64,000 nucleotides of DNA from Ptychodera flava (Eukaryota; Hemichordata; Enteropneusta; Ptychoderidae). Positions 1-13,600 of this stretch are shown here, piece by piece. Position 1 is the stretch's first letter; each line of letters begins with the position of its first letter. Where the stretch lies: positions 11,389,861 through 11,453,860 of the forward strand of contig NC_091931.1 of assembly GCF_041260155.1 (NCBI RefSeq), given 5' to 3'. Made by a program: the position numbers and the translations under genes. The notes under the pieces were generated by a model. The model made no database searches. It saw only the letters and a program-made list of their open reading frames with translations, and had not been told where the DNA came from.

Positions 1-266
1 TGAATGAATGGGAGATTAGCTTAAAGCCTTATGTTTTTGCTATAAATTATTAATTCAATGAGACAAAAATGAGGGCAAAAGCAGTGTAACTTAAAACTAA
101 GACAAATACTTTATTCTTTTTGGTTACAGAATATGCTCGCAGCACCCTAAAAATGAGTGAAAGGGATATTACCATCGCAGTCAATTCAAAATGCACTACC
201 AGTAATCGTGCACATACTTCCAGAAACGTGAGCAACAACTCTGTGTAAATTTCTAAACACCATAAG

Positions 267-2260
267 TGTTTTAGCTACTATAGACTATTTTTGCAAAAAA
301 TATTCTTCATAACTGCCTGTCTAAAAGCTTTAATATTTAGTGTACAGGTACCTGGGGTGACCTGACTCAGATTTGTTGAAACTGTGATGAAATATGCAAA
401 ATTGTATTTTTACAGCAATTTTTGTCATTTCTTCATTTTTTTATTCAAAACAGTTTGTCAGACAGGTTTGATATTTGGCATACAGATACTCCTAGGATAA
501 CAACAGTGGGGTTTTTTGAAATTCTGGTGAACTATGCAAATTTGTATTTTTAAGGCATTTTTTGGCATTTTTGGACAATATAAGTTGTTCTCAAAAACTG
601 CTTGTCTGATAACTTTGTAATTTTGTATAAAAGTTCCTATTGGTGTTATGAGATCAATCTTTTGCTCAAAGTGTTGGGAAATCCTCAAATTTGTATTTTA
701 ACTCCATTGTCAGCGACGCGGAGCTTATCAAATAGGTTGATTTTCTGTCGTCATCGTCCGTCAACAATTGCCTTCTCCTCTGAAACTGCAATTCCAATTG
801 CTTTGAAATTTTATATGCAGTTCACTTGAGGTGACGTCACTTAAGTTTGTTCAAATCGTGGTGAAATTTGCATATTTGTATTTTTTGGGGGATTTTTTTG
901 TGTTTTTGGTAAAAATCTCTTCTTCTCTGAAACCGCTTGTCCGATTGCTTTGAAATTTGATATGCAGTTTACTTAGGGTGACTTCAGTCAGATTTGCTCA
1001 AATCGTGGTTAAGTTTGCATATTTGTATTTGAAGACAATTTTTGTCATTTTTGGTAAAAAAATCTTTAAAAATCTTCTTCTTCAAAACTACCAGTCAGAT
1101 AGTTTTGATATTTGGTACATATGTCCCTGGGATGATCTATTTAAGATTTGTTCAAATTGTGCAGAAATATGCAAATTTGCATTTTTAAAGCAATTTTTCG
1201 CCATTTTTGGTCAAAAAATGTATTTCTCAAAAAGTACTGGTTAGATAGCTTTGAAATTTGATATACAGGTTTCTATAGATAAACTAAGTAATATGTATTG
1301 ATTTTCTGATGAAATCTGAATTTATGTATTTTTTGGGCAATTTTTACCATTTTTGGTCAAAAAATGTGTATTTCCAAAACTACTCATCTGATAGCTTTGA
1401 AATTTGGTATACAGGTTCCTACAGATGAACTAAATGATTTTTATTAAAATTATGAGGTAATCTGCAATTTTGTATTTTTGGGGCAATTTTTTCCATTTTT
1501 GGTCAAAAGTGTGTATTTCCACAACTACTCATCTGATAGCTTTGCAATTTGGTATACAGGTACCTACAGATCACCTTTATGATATTTATTGAAAGTATGA
1601 TGAAATCTGCAATTTTGTAATTTTGAGGCAATTTTTGCCATTTTTGGTTAAAAAATATATTTCTCAAAAAGTAGTGGTCTGATAGCTTTGAAATTTGGTA
1701 TACAAGTTTCTACAGATGAGCTAAGTAATATATTGAATTTATGATGAAATCTGTAATTTTGTATTTTTGGGGCAATTCTTGCCATTTTCGGTCAAAAAAT
1801 GTGTATTTCCAAAACTACTCATCTGACAGCTTTGAAATTTGGTATACAGGTTTCTATAGATGAACTAAATGATATTTATTGAAATAATGATGAAATCTGG
1901 AATTTTGAATTTTTTGGGCGATTTTTCCCATTTTTGGTCAAAAAATGTGTTTCTCAAAAAGTGCATTTTTTATTTTGGTGGGCAATTGTTACCATTTTTG
2001 GTCAGAAAATTTTATTCAAAAAAACTACTCATCAGATAGCTTTGGTTAACATGTTCTCAGGGATGATCCGATGTGATATATTCAAAGTATGAGAAATCTT
2101 CAATTGTGTATTTTTGCAGCTTGTTTTAGCCACTTTTTTCTGGCCACTGCATTGAGCTATCAAAGATTTCCACCTTCTTTATCAACATGTTTCAAAAATA
2201 GTTATTATCTACATAACCACAGCGGAGCTATATCGGCCACTAAGTCGCTTGTTTAGGCAT
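267..2260. repeat. Degenerate ~145-bp tandem repeat array (family A)
   Basis: A diverged unit recurs about every 145 bp. Each unit has a block like 'GCTTTGAAATTTGGTATAC' (near 951, 1247, 1393, 1538, 1686 and 1828), then 'GATGAAATCTG', 'TTTTTGGGGCAATTTTT' and 'ATTTTTGGTCAAAAAATG'. The left edge contains TTAGCTACTATAGACTAT (from about 266). The reverse complement of that edge ends the inverted copies near 8,112 and 9,355. Another fragment lies at about 2,795-2,905. No coding potential is convincing here; the short ORFs are by-products of the low-complexity sequence. Related copies at 7.5-8.1, 8.9-9.4 and 40.2-40.8 kb show that this is a dispersed family. Confidence 0.8.
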
Positions 2261-2905
2261 TTTCTCAGTCTGTGAACTTTAATGACCTAAACCTACCCAG
2301 GATGAATTGGGAGACAGTATTGAGGCTGTGAATAATTGCTTACTTACTTAATTAGGTTTAATACTTTGTTTTCAAATTTACCTTTTTATAGTAAACTTTG
2401 TATACAAATCCCTAGGGATATTCTGATACATTTTATTTTACTCATACTGTTCATAAACTTACAAGTTTGTATTTTTGGGGATAAATTTTTACCTGCGACC
2501 TTAAATGACCTATATGAACCAAGAAAGTGTTTTAAGCGTTATCATGATCATAATGTACCGGTAGTTGTAGTTCCTATCAGTTTGTAATGAAATTTGAAGC
2601 AGAATACATATTTTAGGTTGTTTTTGAGACAGTGGACCATTTTCAGCCAACTTATAATATTAGCCACAATGAAACGGTTATGCAGATAGTTGCCCTAAGA
2701 AAAGACCCAATGTACTTGGGAATCTGGTTATGTACTGTCTGTGTACTTCTTCCAGAACATTCATGTCTACAGTAGCTTCAGTGACAATTGACGCTATTTT
2801 TTGAAATTGTGCTGAAATATTTGTATTTTTAAGGCATTTGTTTTCATTTTTGGTCAAGATAACTTGTTGTTAAAAACTACTGGTCTCATAGCTTTGCAGT
2901 TTAAT

Positions 2906-4029
2906 TTTAATTCCAAAGATTGACACCATTAGATAATTAGTGCACGAGTTACATGTGTCAAGGGACTATTACTTTAGTAATATTATTCACATTGACAAAT
3001 TCATGACACATGTGATATGAGACAGTATTTTTCAGATGAAATGCGATGTAAACATGTCTGGTATTACTTTGTGGTAGAATTTCTTCCAAAATGAATGTTT
3101 ACTCATCTTTTTATAACTTTGCAATTCACAGACATATTTTTTATGTTGAAATCCTTGGCTTGTGTTGACAGAATCATGGACACCATGTAGAGAATGCATA
3201 TTGATGCCATTTTATGCAGTTTGATTTCATTCTAATATGCTACTTTAAAGTCATTTAATCAGTTAAGTTGACTCACTTTCAACAATTTTAAGAAATTGAA
3301 TAAAGTTCATGGTTTAGAATTAGATAAACGTTTGTGGTTTAAGTGATCTTTTGTTCCATAATCTCTTCTTTCTATACAGTTAAAATTTAACAATAATATT
3401 GAATTCTTAAATTCCTAGGTTGTTGTACATATCAACATAGGATCTGGTGCATGACCATACACAATTCCACCAACTGAATGCTCACATACTATTGTTATGG
3501 GTACAAGTAATGAACAAATATCTAGGTAATTGCCAAGTAATTACCAAGGAAAGTATCAGTGTCAAAGCTGACGTATGTTCAACATATTACAGCCTAGGTG
3601 TACATATTGGAAAGAATTATCTGACATGTATAATTTTTTAGTACAGTTTACCTAGGAAGTCATTTCTGTAGTCACAAAGGAATCAACTCGGCAATTCTTT
3701 AACCCTTTCACCCCAGTTCCCTTTGTACAGATCCAACTAAGTTACCATAGAAAATGGATATGGGACAAACCGTGGTGGTCAAATTGTTAAATAGGAATAA
3801 TACACTAAACTTTCTCAGCATTCAATTTAGTACAGGTACCAAATGCCAGAGTTTAGGGGCAATCAGAACCCAGTTTTTACCTGTTCCTGGTAGCTGTCCT
3901 GCAAGATGCCACAATTTTCTGTGAAGTTCCTGCACAGTCTTTCAGGTATTCTGTAGTTCAAAGGGCTAGCATTTAACTGATATTGTGCAAACACAGGCTT
4001 CCACATTTCCAACACAAAGTTACTGCAGT
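2906..4029. other. AT-rich intergenic sequence, no gene seen
   Basis: No ORF with coding character, RNA gene or structured repeat was recognised. It lies between family A repeat fragments and the 130-bp tandem array. Confidence 0.5.
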
Positions 4030-4470
4030 TACTGCTAAGTGCAGCTAATTTGTATGCGAAAGAATCACCTTACAGCAGAGCTGCTGCAACCTGTTGTATT
4101 GTTGTACAGTTCCTGCACAAAGCAACCACACAGTCACTGCTTCCATCATTTCTCGCGCCTGTGCGGCAACAACTAATTTGCATACGAAAAAGTCGCCTTA
4201 CAGCAGAGCTGCCGCAACCTGCTGTATATTGCTGCACAGTTCCTGCACAAAGCTGCCGCACAGTTACTGTTTTTATTGCTTCTTGCACCTGTGCGGCAGC
4301 AACTAATTTGCATGAGAAAAAATCGCCTTACAGCAGAGCTGCCGCAACCTGCTGTATATTGCTGCACAGTTCCTGCACAAAGCTGCTGCACAGTTACTGT
4401 TTCCATCATTTCTTGTGCCTGTGCGGCAGCAGCTAATTTGCATGCGAAAAAGTCGCCTTACAGTTGAGTT
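4030..4470. repeat. 130-bp tandem repeat, about 3.3 copies
   Basis: The segment GTGCGGCAACAACTAATTTGC (with small changes) starts at 4161, 4291 and 4421, giving an exact 130-bp period; a partial first unit starts near 4030. Each unit carries 'CGCCTTACAGCAGAGCTG' and several short CTG/CAG-rich inverted motifs. The overlapping ORFs on both strands arise because the unit lacks stop codons, so I do not treat them as genes. A family A fragment in inverted orientation follows at about 4,520-4,660. Confidence 0.85.
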
Positions 4471-4903
4471 ACAGTAATTGTCTGTTGCACTAGTGCCGCA
4501 CCTGTGCAGGAACCCTGTGCAGCAGGCTAAAAATTTTCATAAGGGTTTATACCAAATTGCAAAGCTATCAGACAAGTATTTTTTGAGAACAAGTTTTCAT
4601 GACCAAAATGACAAAATTGTCTTCAAAATACAAATTTGCATATTTCAGGACAATTTCACTTAGAGTCAGAATGGCTGGTGTACAGTGATATGAACATGTA
4701 CTTTTGGGAGGGACGTTCTGCCAACTTTCTAAAATGGCCGCCTATTGATATGCAAATTGGTTACAAGAAACATGCATAGTGCTCAATAATCATAATACCT
4801 GGGAGCACTAGTTATAAAGAAAATTAGGAAAATAACATTTTCACAGCTCCATAATTGATAAAATTTTGAAGAAAAAGGAAAAGTCTAATTTTTTTGAAAA
4901 AAC

Positions 4904-7370
4904 TTATTTGTGACACAATACATGAGTATGTGAGGGTGCAGGTTTTGTGAAATTGTATATCTTGGGGGTCTTTGATGATTGTTTAGCATGTTCTTTCTGA
5001 ATCTCAGTTGAGCTTTTATGGCTTGTAGTTAGGTAGTGGTGTTTGCCAGAGGCTGTAATCACTATATTCTGGGTCTGTTTTTCCATAGCTTGCAAATGGT
5101 TGTGTTCAGCTTGTTGATGGTTCTGAAAGAGTTCCTGTTGTCTGGCTGTATGGATTGTGTGGATCTCATTGTCTCTTTCATGAAATTTTTTCCATTCCTC
5201 TTTGACTCCTCGCCTGGCCTTGATGACTATTTCTTCTAAGTCTTCAGGATTTTGTTTTGTAGGCATTGGTCTGTGCAATTTATTGTAAACATGAGATACG
5301 ACTCAGATGCCAGTGTTGTTACCGTATGTTCAGTTTCACTGATAAGAGATGGTCAAGGTATGCAAACATCCGTTCTGGTTCTTTTGTTTTATTTGTCGAC
5401 ACTTTGAGTTGCTGCAGCCATGCTTCCAGACATGTTTGTATACTTGCAAAGTGGAAGGAAATCTTTGAAATGACGCTGAATAAGTTGGGCAAGGGCTGGT
5501 ATGATGATGCTGAGTACAACTGTGGTTTGTGTGTCATAGTCAGATGGCTGAAGTAGGCTGTGCAGAATTGTGTCATCTTTGACCAGAACAGTATTGAACA
5601 GTTGTTGGTTACCTTGTATGAATTCTTCTAAATCTGTTGAAATTTCCCACAAATAAAAGTAAAGCTGTGTATACATGTAGTATGTGTAGACTTCAGAAAT
5701 TACAATGTTAGAATCTTCAATGATGTGCCAAAGTGGTGTAGTTACGAATTTAGATTGAGCCCGAGTGCTTTGCAGCCTGCGATAAAGAATGGGGTGTTAA
5801 ATTAAGGTCATGGTGAACTGAACCTAACAGTTGGTTTCCTTCTGTTCCTGCCTTGTCCAAATATTCTCTCATCTTTGTCTTCAGGAAGAAGATGTGTGCA
5901 GCATTTGCAAACAGTACATTGAACCGGTTTCCTCGGAACGGGGAAAGTGGAAGTGAATGCATCTGGTTGCCTTGCAGGAAGTCGTGTATGAATGTCTTAA
6001 ATGGTCAATGTCGTCTGCTATTTTCATCTCCTCTCCTAGCAAAAGCTTTGCAGGATGTGCGGATTAATCTGAGTGTACCAGGTTCGTTTGGATGATGGTG
6101 TTGTGTGGCAGCTGTTTGGATGTTGTTGTTGAAATGACCCAATTCTGCATGAAGGACCGCTTTCTGGCTGACATCTGCCATGTGCACCAATGTGTGGAGA
6201 CCACAGAAAAAGTTATTTGTTTACTACAGATTGGCTTGCTTGGTTGAGGTGTTCATAGTTGATTATGACATTTGCACTGTTGGTAACACTGATTTGCGGT
6301 AATCTTCAAGAAGTTGGTTGAATTTTGTTTCTGTTGAGGCACGGTCACTCATGATGTTTTGGATGTTGCAAAGACTTTTGCTGTGATGTGGTACTGGCTG
6401 TTGAATTGGCTATCTGGTCTATATTGTCAAGGATGAGATTGAGAGTGTGGTGTGCATGTTGTGCTGACTTGGTGGCAAGGTCCCGTAGGCCGAATACGTG
6501 ATTAAATTCCCTGGTCATTGCGAGCTGCATATGTACCATACTGTTTTCCATATTTGGAGGATTCAACTGTATGTAATGTAGTGTGTGACTTTGTGCTGAA
6601 GTCTTGGGCTAATTGTTGACGTGCAATGAGTGTCCGTTCTATGTACCACTTGTTGACAGTTAATGGAGATGGAGTTTGGTTTGGTGTTTTGCCAACCAGT
6701 TTCAGGCAGGCTTCGATAACGGCGCCGACATGTTTGGCTGGCACATGATTTTTAAGTAGGGAGTACACACACACAAACACACACACACATGGTACTTCTG
6801 CATGGAATTGGTGTGTTGACTCATATCAAATAGGGTGGCAATTTCGCCATTGGCTTCTTTCAACACCTCATATTCTTCTTATAGGTCTTTGACAGTCTGC
6901 TCTAATCAGTCAAATTCTGCTTTTGCATATTTTCTCTCCATCATGGTGTGGCTTACCTTCTGTTTTTGCACATTTTTCTCCAACAATCTTTCCGGCTGAT
7001 ACTCGATCGCTTCAATTCCTGTGATTTGTTATGATATTTTGCATGCATACATATCGAGGCAACATTGGTGTAGGTTTTGTTCAGTAATGCAGGGTTGTCC
7101 CCCTGAGCAAATGGTCCACTACCATCTGTCAATGGTGTACATTCACATTCACGTCTTTCGAGCAAGTTGTATGTGCTTGTTATGAAAGAGTGGAAAGCGG
7201 CTGCACCCTTGGCACGGGATCAACTTTTATTTAGTTTGCGATATTTTTCCAGTAGTCTTGTTAAAGATTTCTGGTATGAGTCAAGATTGGATGAATATTG
7301 TAAAGCTTTCTTTGAAACAGGCTGGGCATTCACATTGCGATTTGGTGACATTCTGCTGTAATCAAACGGC
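4904..7370 (-). pseudogene. Decayed ORF of an uncharacterised repeat-associated protein family
   Basis: Minus-strand ORF pieces in several frames line up in order as one long protein broken by frameshifts and stops. In protein order: 7,370-7,170 (a K/R-rich N-terminal helix region), 6,786-6,502 (contains VGAVIEACLKL and a region ending TLHTVESSKYG), 6,566-6,345 (contains GLRDLATKSAQ), 6,190-6,005, 5,962-5,750 (contains FRGNRFNVLFANAA), 5,676-5,389 (about 95 aa, helical), and 5,278-4,904 (a Q/H/E-rich coiled-coil-like C-terminus). From memory, the motifs GLRDxA...AQ and FxGNRFNxLF belong to a family of unknown function that occurs in many copies in marine invertebrate genomes. I cannot assign a biochemical role. 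At least four frame changes indicate a non-functional copy. It lies between inverted family A repeat fragments, which suggests it may be the remnant cargo of a repeat unit. Confidence 0.6.
6766..6792. repeat. (CA)n microsatellite
   Basis: A short run of CA dinucleotides with one interruption lies inside the decayed ORF. Confidence 0.85.
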
Positions 7371-7539
7371 AGTTTCTGATTAGGCCCCTTTCCTTTATTA
7401 TTCCTACAATCTTGTCATTGGTCATTGCTGTGCACTGCCTTGTGGTAATGGTCAATGCAAACTACCCAAAATATTAAAACATAGGGCCAAAGTCCCTGAA
7501 GCTACTATAGACATGGATACAAAATTAAGTATTTCCTGA

Positions 7540-8112
7540 CTGTATGAAATTATCTCACTAAGGTCATCCTAGGGACTTGTAAACCAAATATTAAAGCTGT
7601 CTGACCAGTGGTTTTGAAAAAACAAGCGACTCAACAGTTGACAGAGCTCTGCTGTGTTATGTAGAGAATAACCTTTTGTGACACATGTATTGATGAAGAA
7701 GGTGGGTATCTTTAATAGCTCATTTCAGGATGGCTTGACCAAAAATGGGAAAAAATTCCGTGAAAATACAGATTTGCATATTTCATCACAATTTTAACAA
7801 ATCTAAGTTGGGTTATCCCAAAGCTGTCTGACCAGTGCTTATGCAGAAGAAGATTTTTTACCAAAAATGCCTTTTTTGGTGCTAATTTGCATATTTTCAA
7901 CAATATCAAAAAATTAACAAAAATAGTTTCTCAAAATCATATTTTATCACACAACAAATATCAAATCAGTAAGTACTGCAGTTCTCAAGATATTTGAGTG
8001 GAAGGACGCCTCACAAACGGACATGCATACATACATGCATACAGACTGACGGTGGACGCCTGACAGATACCCATCCCAGTCGCTTCTATAGACTATAGTC
8101 TATAGTAGCTAA
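7540..8112. repeat. Family A repeat, inverted orientation, with terminal palindrome
   Basis: This matches the 267-2260 family in reverse complement (for example CCAAAAATGGG and AAAGCTGTCTGACCAGTG). It ends with the self-complementary block ATAGACTATAGTCTATAG followed by TAGCTAA. An internal block at 7,618-7,680 (CAAGCGACTCAACAG...GCTCTGCTGTGTTATGTAG) is also found near 2,210 and 40,730. The terminal palindrome and its dispersal suggest a transposable repeat, but I could not define a target duplication. Confidence 0.7.
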
Positions 8113-8929
8113 TAAAGGAGAGTTAATTACATTCTAATTAAAGTAAACAAGACTTCCTTAAATCAAGATTTACGTCATAAAAAAACAGCATATCTGTCAG
8201 GTTATAAAGAATTTGAGCTGGTTATTTTTTAATATCAGTATTTTCATCCTATTAACCAAGCACATTTTAACTTTCAAATTAACATTGTTAGTAAGTTCTG
8301 TTGAATAAGTTGAGATTGTATGTACTCAGAGAAAGCACACTGAAGAGAAAAATGTTTGAAACTTTAGAAGTTCAAGGTCATCAAAAGCATTATAAGCAAT
8401 CATGTAACACTTTCATTGCACTGTTTACACAGATTGCATAATTGCTATAAATAGCACATGTGGAATCTTACAGTCCAGCTTTACCATAAAAACCCTATCA
8501 CTTTGACCACTCTTTTAATTGACCACTCTATTTTTTTCCTCAAAAAGTAATGTTATTTTATCCTTACCAAGTCAACCATAAATGGAAATTAGAACTTCCT
8601 CTATCTCTATTTATTTGACCACCCTATCATGACAAACTATTATGAGCAATTTCTTTTAGATAACATACAGGGCACAATAAATGACGGTTCAGAATACATG
8701 TATATCAAAGTTGGGATTCAGGAAAGTTGCCTTTACATGTTTTAATCCTCCAAGATGGTAAGCATTTCACTATGAACTGTCAAAAAAAGTTGAACTTTCT
8801 GATAATTCCACATTAAAATTATTTTGGCTTTGATGATTTCCTAATTAATTCAATTATTTAAAATCATATTAATTATTTTTTTCTGGGTGAATTGATAGGG
8901 TTTATACAGTACAAGAATTACATACAATG
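8113..8929. other. AT-rich spacer, no gene seen
   Basis: AT-rich, with several scattered short motifs shared with family A but no ORF, RNA gene or clear structure. Confidence 0.45.
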
Positions 8930-9356
8930 TAAGTCAACTTTGACCAAAAATGACGAAAAAATTCCTTAAAAATACACCTTTGCATATTTCATCACAATTT
9001 GAAGAAATCTAAGTTGGGTTATCCCTAGGGACCTGAATATCAAATAACAAAGCTGTCTGACCAGCGGTTATGAAGAAGATGATTTTTTACCAAAAACACC
9101 TTTTTTGGCATTAATTTGCCTATTTTCAACAATATCAAAAAATTAAAAAAAAACAGTTTCTCAAAATCATATTTTTCATCTACACAACAAATATCAAATC
9201 AGTAAGTACTGCGGTTCTCAAGATATTTGAGTGGACGGACGCCTCACAAACGGACATACATACATACATACATACATACATACATACAGACTGACGACGG
9301 ACGCCGGACGGATACCCATCCCAATAGCTTCTATAGACAATAGTCTATAGTAGCTA
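8930..9356. repeat. Second inverted family A copy with CATA microsatellite
   Basis: Closely parallels 7,720-8,112 in sequence and order, including the same CGGACATACATACATA segment, here expanded to about eight CATA units at 9,256-9,290, and a near-identical terminal block (ATAGACAATAGTCTATAG, then TAGCTAA). The two copies are direct neighbours in the same orientation. Confidence 0.75.
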
Positions 9357-10063
9357 AAAACAAAACGAAGAAGAAAAAAGAAAATCCAAACAAATAAAAA
9401 CAATCAAAACAAAACAATCACATGACAAATGCAGAAAACAACAACAACAACTGACAAATAGGTACACACAATCATAATAGTCATTATAAGCAATAAAAAC
9501 ACACCAAATGAGGAGTGTTTGTGGTAAGGTTTTCATATTTTTGCACAAACAATATTTTGGTATATCCAAATTTTGAAAACAATTCTAATATTGTGATTTT
9601 GTTTAAGTTCATTTTTTTTGCCACAGTCATAGATACACATTTCAAAACTTATCAAAATTTACATTAAAAATGTCTGCTTCAAAACTGTACCTTGTCCCCA
9701 TATGCAGTCAATTTAGTGTTGTCAGTGCACTACTATCCTTACCAAAAACACAGAAGTAGAAAGTACAGTACACAAATAAATTAAAAAATAAAACAATGCA
9801 GTTTTCATTGCCACTACCAGAGGTAGGTTTTTATTATTTATTTGTATTCTTGCAAAGGTTATATTTATTTAAGCAGTATAGAAATGATCAGAATCAGTTG
9901 ATACACCAGAAAATCCAGACTCAGAAGCACAACGTATGTGCCCAAAATCAAATGAAGTTAAGAAAAATGTCTTATATTTCCAATATAATGCTGGTATATA
10001 ACTTGAAATTGAGCACTTGTTATAGCTAACATATGATTCTGGAGCATGAGCTATATGTATCAT
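9357..10063. other. Spacer without recognisable gene
   Basis: A-rich sequence (9,357-9,450) followed by AT-rich DNA. No ORF here reads like protein. Confidence 0.4.
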
Positions 10064-10350
10064 TTACATTTCGTCATCATCAGTGAAATGCGTAATGAGA
10101 TGAAAATCAATGGCTGCATCAAATGACTTGGTATACACTTTCTCAACCATATCCCTAACAATGTATTCAAGACTGCTATGATATAATTGGTTCAAACAAA
10201 CATTTAATTTTTCTTCTTTGCGGCTGTTAATATCAGTTTCATTTAATAAGGTAAGTAAAGTCTCTCTTCTGAAAGTGGTATTATCAATACTGCTGGCATG
10301 GGCCCGTCTATTTAATACCATTTTCACAGTCTTGTACATTCCAGCTTAGA
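10064..10350 (-). CDS. Possible 3'-terminal exon of an unrecognised gene
   Basis: A minus-strand ORF of about 91 aa ends at a stop at 10,064. It is balanced in composition: an R/N-rich start, a long amphipathic helical stretch (residues about 35-75, containing NQLYHSSLEYIVRDMVEK) and an acidic end (DDDEM). A plausible acceptor (pyrimidine-rich then AAG) lies just upstream at about 10,350, so this could be a last exon read from a gene transcribed leftward from beyond the 10.7-15.5 kb element. I do not recognise the family and see no partner exon, so this remains a weak call. Confidence 0.3.
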
Positions 10351-10651
10351 GAAAATTCAAAATGCAATATGCAAGTGATATACGGTAAATGTAGTATGAA
10401 ACATTCATAATTTTACGAAAATGCAGACCTTGCCTTTTGAGGCGAGCATTTGCTCTGCTCGCCTACTGCTCGCACAAATTTAAATCCACGAGAGCGATTT
10501 TCCACTTGCGTCACCCAACGCAATCTGCACAACAGCCTGGTGTTATGTCAAATCATTTTTCAGCATGTGGTTCCCCGTAAAGTCAACGTTTGTTCTGTAA
10601 CTGTCAGGTTTTGTGTTGCTGTTTACTACTGTGTTACTGTGAGAGGAATAC

Positions 10652-10659
10652 CCGTCTGA
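10652..10659. repeat. 8-bp target-site duplication (left), CCGTCTGA
   Basis: CCGTCTGA immediately precedes the left end of the GCGC-type element and recurs at 15,485-15,492 immediately after its right end. Confidence 0.6.
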
Positions 10660-13600
10660 CAGGTATGTGGGGGATCAGAAATCGACAGTCTGCGCCCCAA
10701 ATCTGCGCTAGCGCATTTCAATCTGCGCTATTGATCTGCGCTCCCATTCTGCGCTCTAGATCCATGAATGGTTTGATTTTAGTCATTACGGTGGCATTTG
10801 TGACACTGCCACGATATAGGCATTACAGCTGCCCGCTGAAAAATAAGACATGGCATGGTTTAGTGTTGAAATAGATTTGTATTTTTGTACACCATACCGA
10901 CACTTGTACACCATACCGAGTGTCAGGAAGATTGGTTATTGAGTAATGTACGATCGAATGCAATAGGGCCGTTCACAGTTAACGTCACTGTTCTCTCATT
11001 AATATGCAAAAATAAATATTTGTCCGCATTTTTAGATTACGCTTTTGAAAATTACGCATGCAAGAACGACGAAAATACATCTCAGTGGGCGACTGCTAGT
11101 GTAACAGTGAATGCTAAAAAACATATTCACGACTCAGAGTACAAGCTGCAAAAACAGCCACGCATGCAACATTGATAAAATTTGTCCGCATTTCAAGCTG
11201 CGTGTCCGATGTCGCGCGCGTACAGCTATATTTAGTAACAAACCTGTAACCGTGAACAGCGCTATTCCGAATCAAGCGCGACATACAGTTATAGTCTCAT
11301 GGATCCTAGGGCTATGAAGAAGTTTGTAGGATGGCCTACGGAAGCGCAAGTGGATACAAACTTTTGGTTTGGGTTACCGTCACTATTTAAAACCTTTTTT
11401 TACGATTTCTCTGTCGACATTGAGCATTTCTGTTCATGTTCAGAGAAATGTTTGTGCCCGACAATTCTGACGTTAGCCAGTTCCTTGTTCGCAATGTCCG
11501 TGATGATGATTGACAAGTCTACGTCCATTGACGTCAAGCTAGCTGAATACACGCGTCTGCGGCCGGTGACCTGTAGATGACGTGACACAATGGCTATCTG
11601 GCTTTGTACTGATCAGGAAGGTAGGTTGAGAGTAAACTTGCCAAAGTAATTCACAGTTATTGTGCACAAAATCGCGAAAATAGTAAAGGGAAATGTAAAT
11701 CATGTCTTTGTGTTTCACGTAACGCAATACAATGAATGGCCTGTCACTATAAATATTGTTTCTCTGACCGAGTGCTGACGTTGTGAGTTTGACTCCGATT
11801 GAGGATTTAATGAATTTCTCAAATAAAGATGACATCACTGATCTGAGAGATGTGATGTCGAAGAAACTGATTCTATGACAGTGATGATTAGATAAGTTGA
11901 TGCCATAACACATCGCAGAAGGAAAAAACCAATGATACATTTTCTCGAGATGTTTTCAATTTTTCAAGATTTGCACTTGATAACAGGAAGGCGATTTACA
12001 TGTAGTCCTATCATACAGGAAGTGAATGCCTGTGAACTTGGAACGCTCTGATTTGTACCAGTCATTTCAACTTCAGTGGTTGGTTCGAACTGTAAATATT
12101 TTTTTCAATTGTCCACAAGGACGACCCACGACTAAAACTGCATAACTTTTGTGGCACTTTCAATGCTGCTCCCTTGTTATCATGTATGATTGTCGATGGC
12201 ATTGATCAACAAATTATGACATCCGTTCTAGCTTTATGTTTATATAATGCGAGGAGGTCAGAAACGACAATGTACTCCCTTGTCACCGCATCAACTTGTC
12301 CCGATATAATCAAGGCAAGGTGGTGTCACTATAATTCCATAGACACACACTCTCTCATAAATGTATGTACTCCTTCTCTTTCGATTGTTGAAACCATGCA
12401 TGTTCATACGGAACGATTGAACTAACAAGCACAAAACTTGCGATTGAAGTTCCGCTCTTGTAAACAATGGTCAGTCCGTAAATCTTTCTCCAGTCACAAT
12501 CCCTCACGAGCATGTCCCTGTAATTTCTCAATAATTTCACAAGCTGAGCATCTCTATCAGCTCATTTTCAACCAAACTATCACTATTACAGTAGCTAAAC
12601 CAATAAAATAGTTAATTTGAGTGGTGAAAACTAAATAGATTAACTAAATAGATTCGTTCGAGATTACTGCAAACTTTTCCACAGATGTGAAGACGACATA
12701 TCCAACTCTAGCCAAAACATGACTCTGCGTTTTGAGCGGTTGCACTCGACGTCTTTTTACCAATATTAGCTACAACTTTATAGCAAGGAAAACGGTTGCA
12801 CAACAGGGCACGTTCGATTCGAAAATAGAGAGCAACTTTAAGGCAAACTTGATCGAAACATGGAGGTTTAAAAAGACCCCCTTTGACTAAGTTATGATTG
12901 GAAAAATCTCGCTGAAGTGTAGCGAAGCCCCTTCAGATAGGTTCCTGCGTGAAATATTACATATAAATGGACAATATGTGGAACTCGCGGTAGAGAAAGT
13001 CATGACCACTGTACTGTCAACAGTGCACACGACGTAACGAGGCAATCATACACAGACGCCGTGTAATTTGCCTTCGCTACCGCTGGTAGAGAGCCCAGTA
13101 AAATGTTTTACACCCTTGGTGTTTAGCTTTTAATTTTCAAATTGAGCCAGTTTGCGAAGTGAAACGTACATACAAGAAAACAGCTGGTATAGTCTTTGTC
13201 AAGAAGGATTTTATAAAAGAGAGATGCGTACATTCGTACATCTGATCCTCTTTTTCAACAATACTAGCAATGGAGCAAGAGAGTCAGCTACTACATGTAT
13301 TAGAAACCCGATGGGAAAATCGGGCAACAGCCCAGACGTCGCATGGTCACCATGGAAACCGGTGGTTCTATTCAGAACAGAAGGTACAGCAGGCGATGTT
13401 TCGCCATCTCCACAAAATGGAATCATTTACGTAATGCTTATCTTTGACCCCCAAAACCTCGAATAGCTAAATTGTACCAACCACGAAACTAGTCACGTGA
13501 ATATGTATATTTCGATACATATATGAATCCTTTCACAACGGAACGCATCAAAAATAAAGGTCGCGATTCTGGTTCAAGGACGTTCAAGAGAAGACTACGT

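Noticed and set aside
4050..4436. 128-aa ORF and overlapping ORFs
   Set aside because: Repeat-driven reading of the 130-bp tandem unit on both strands.
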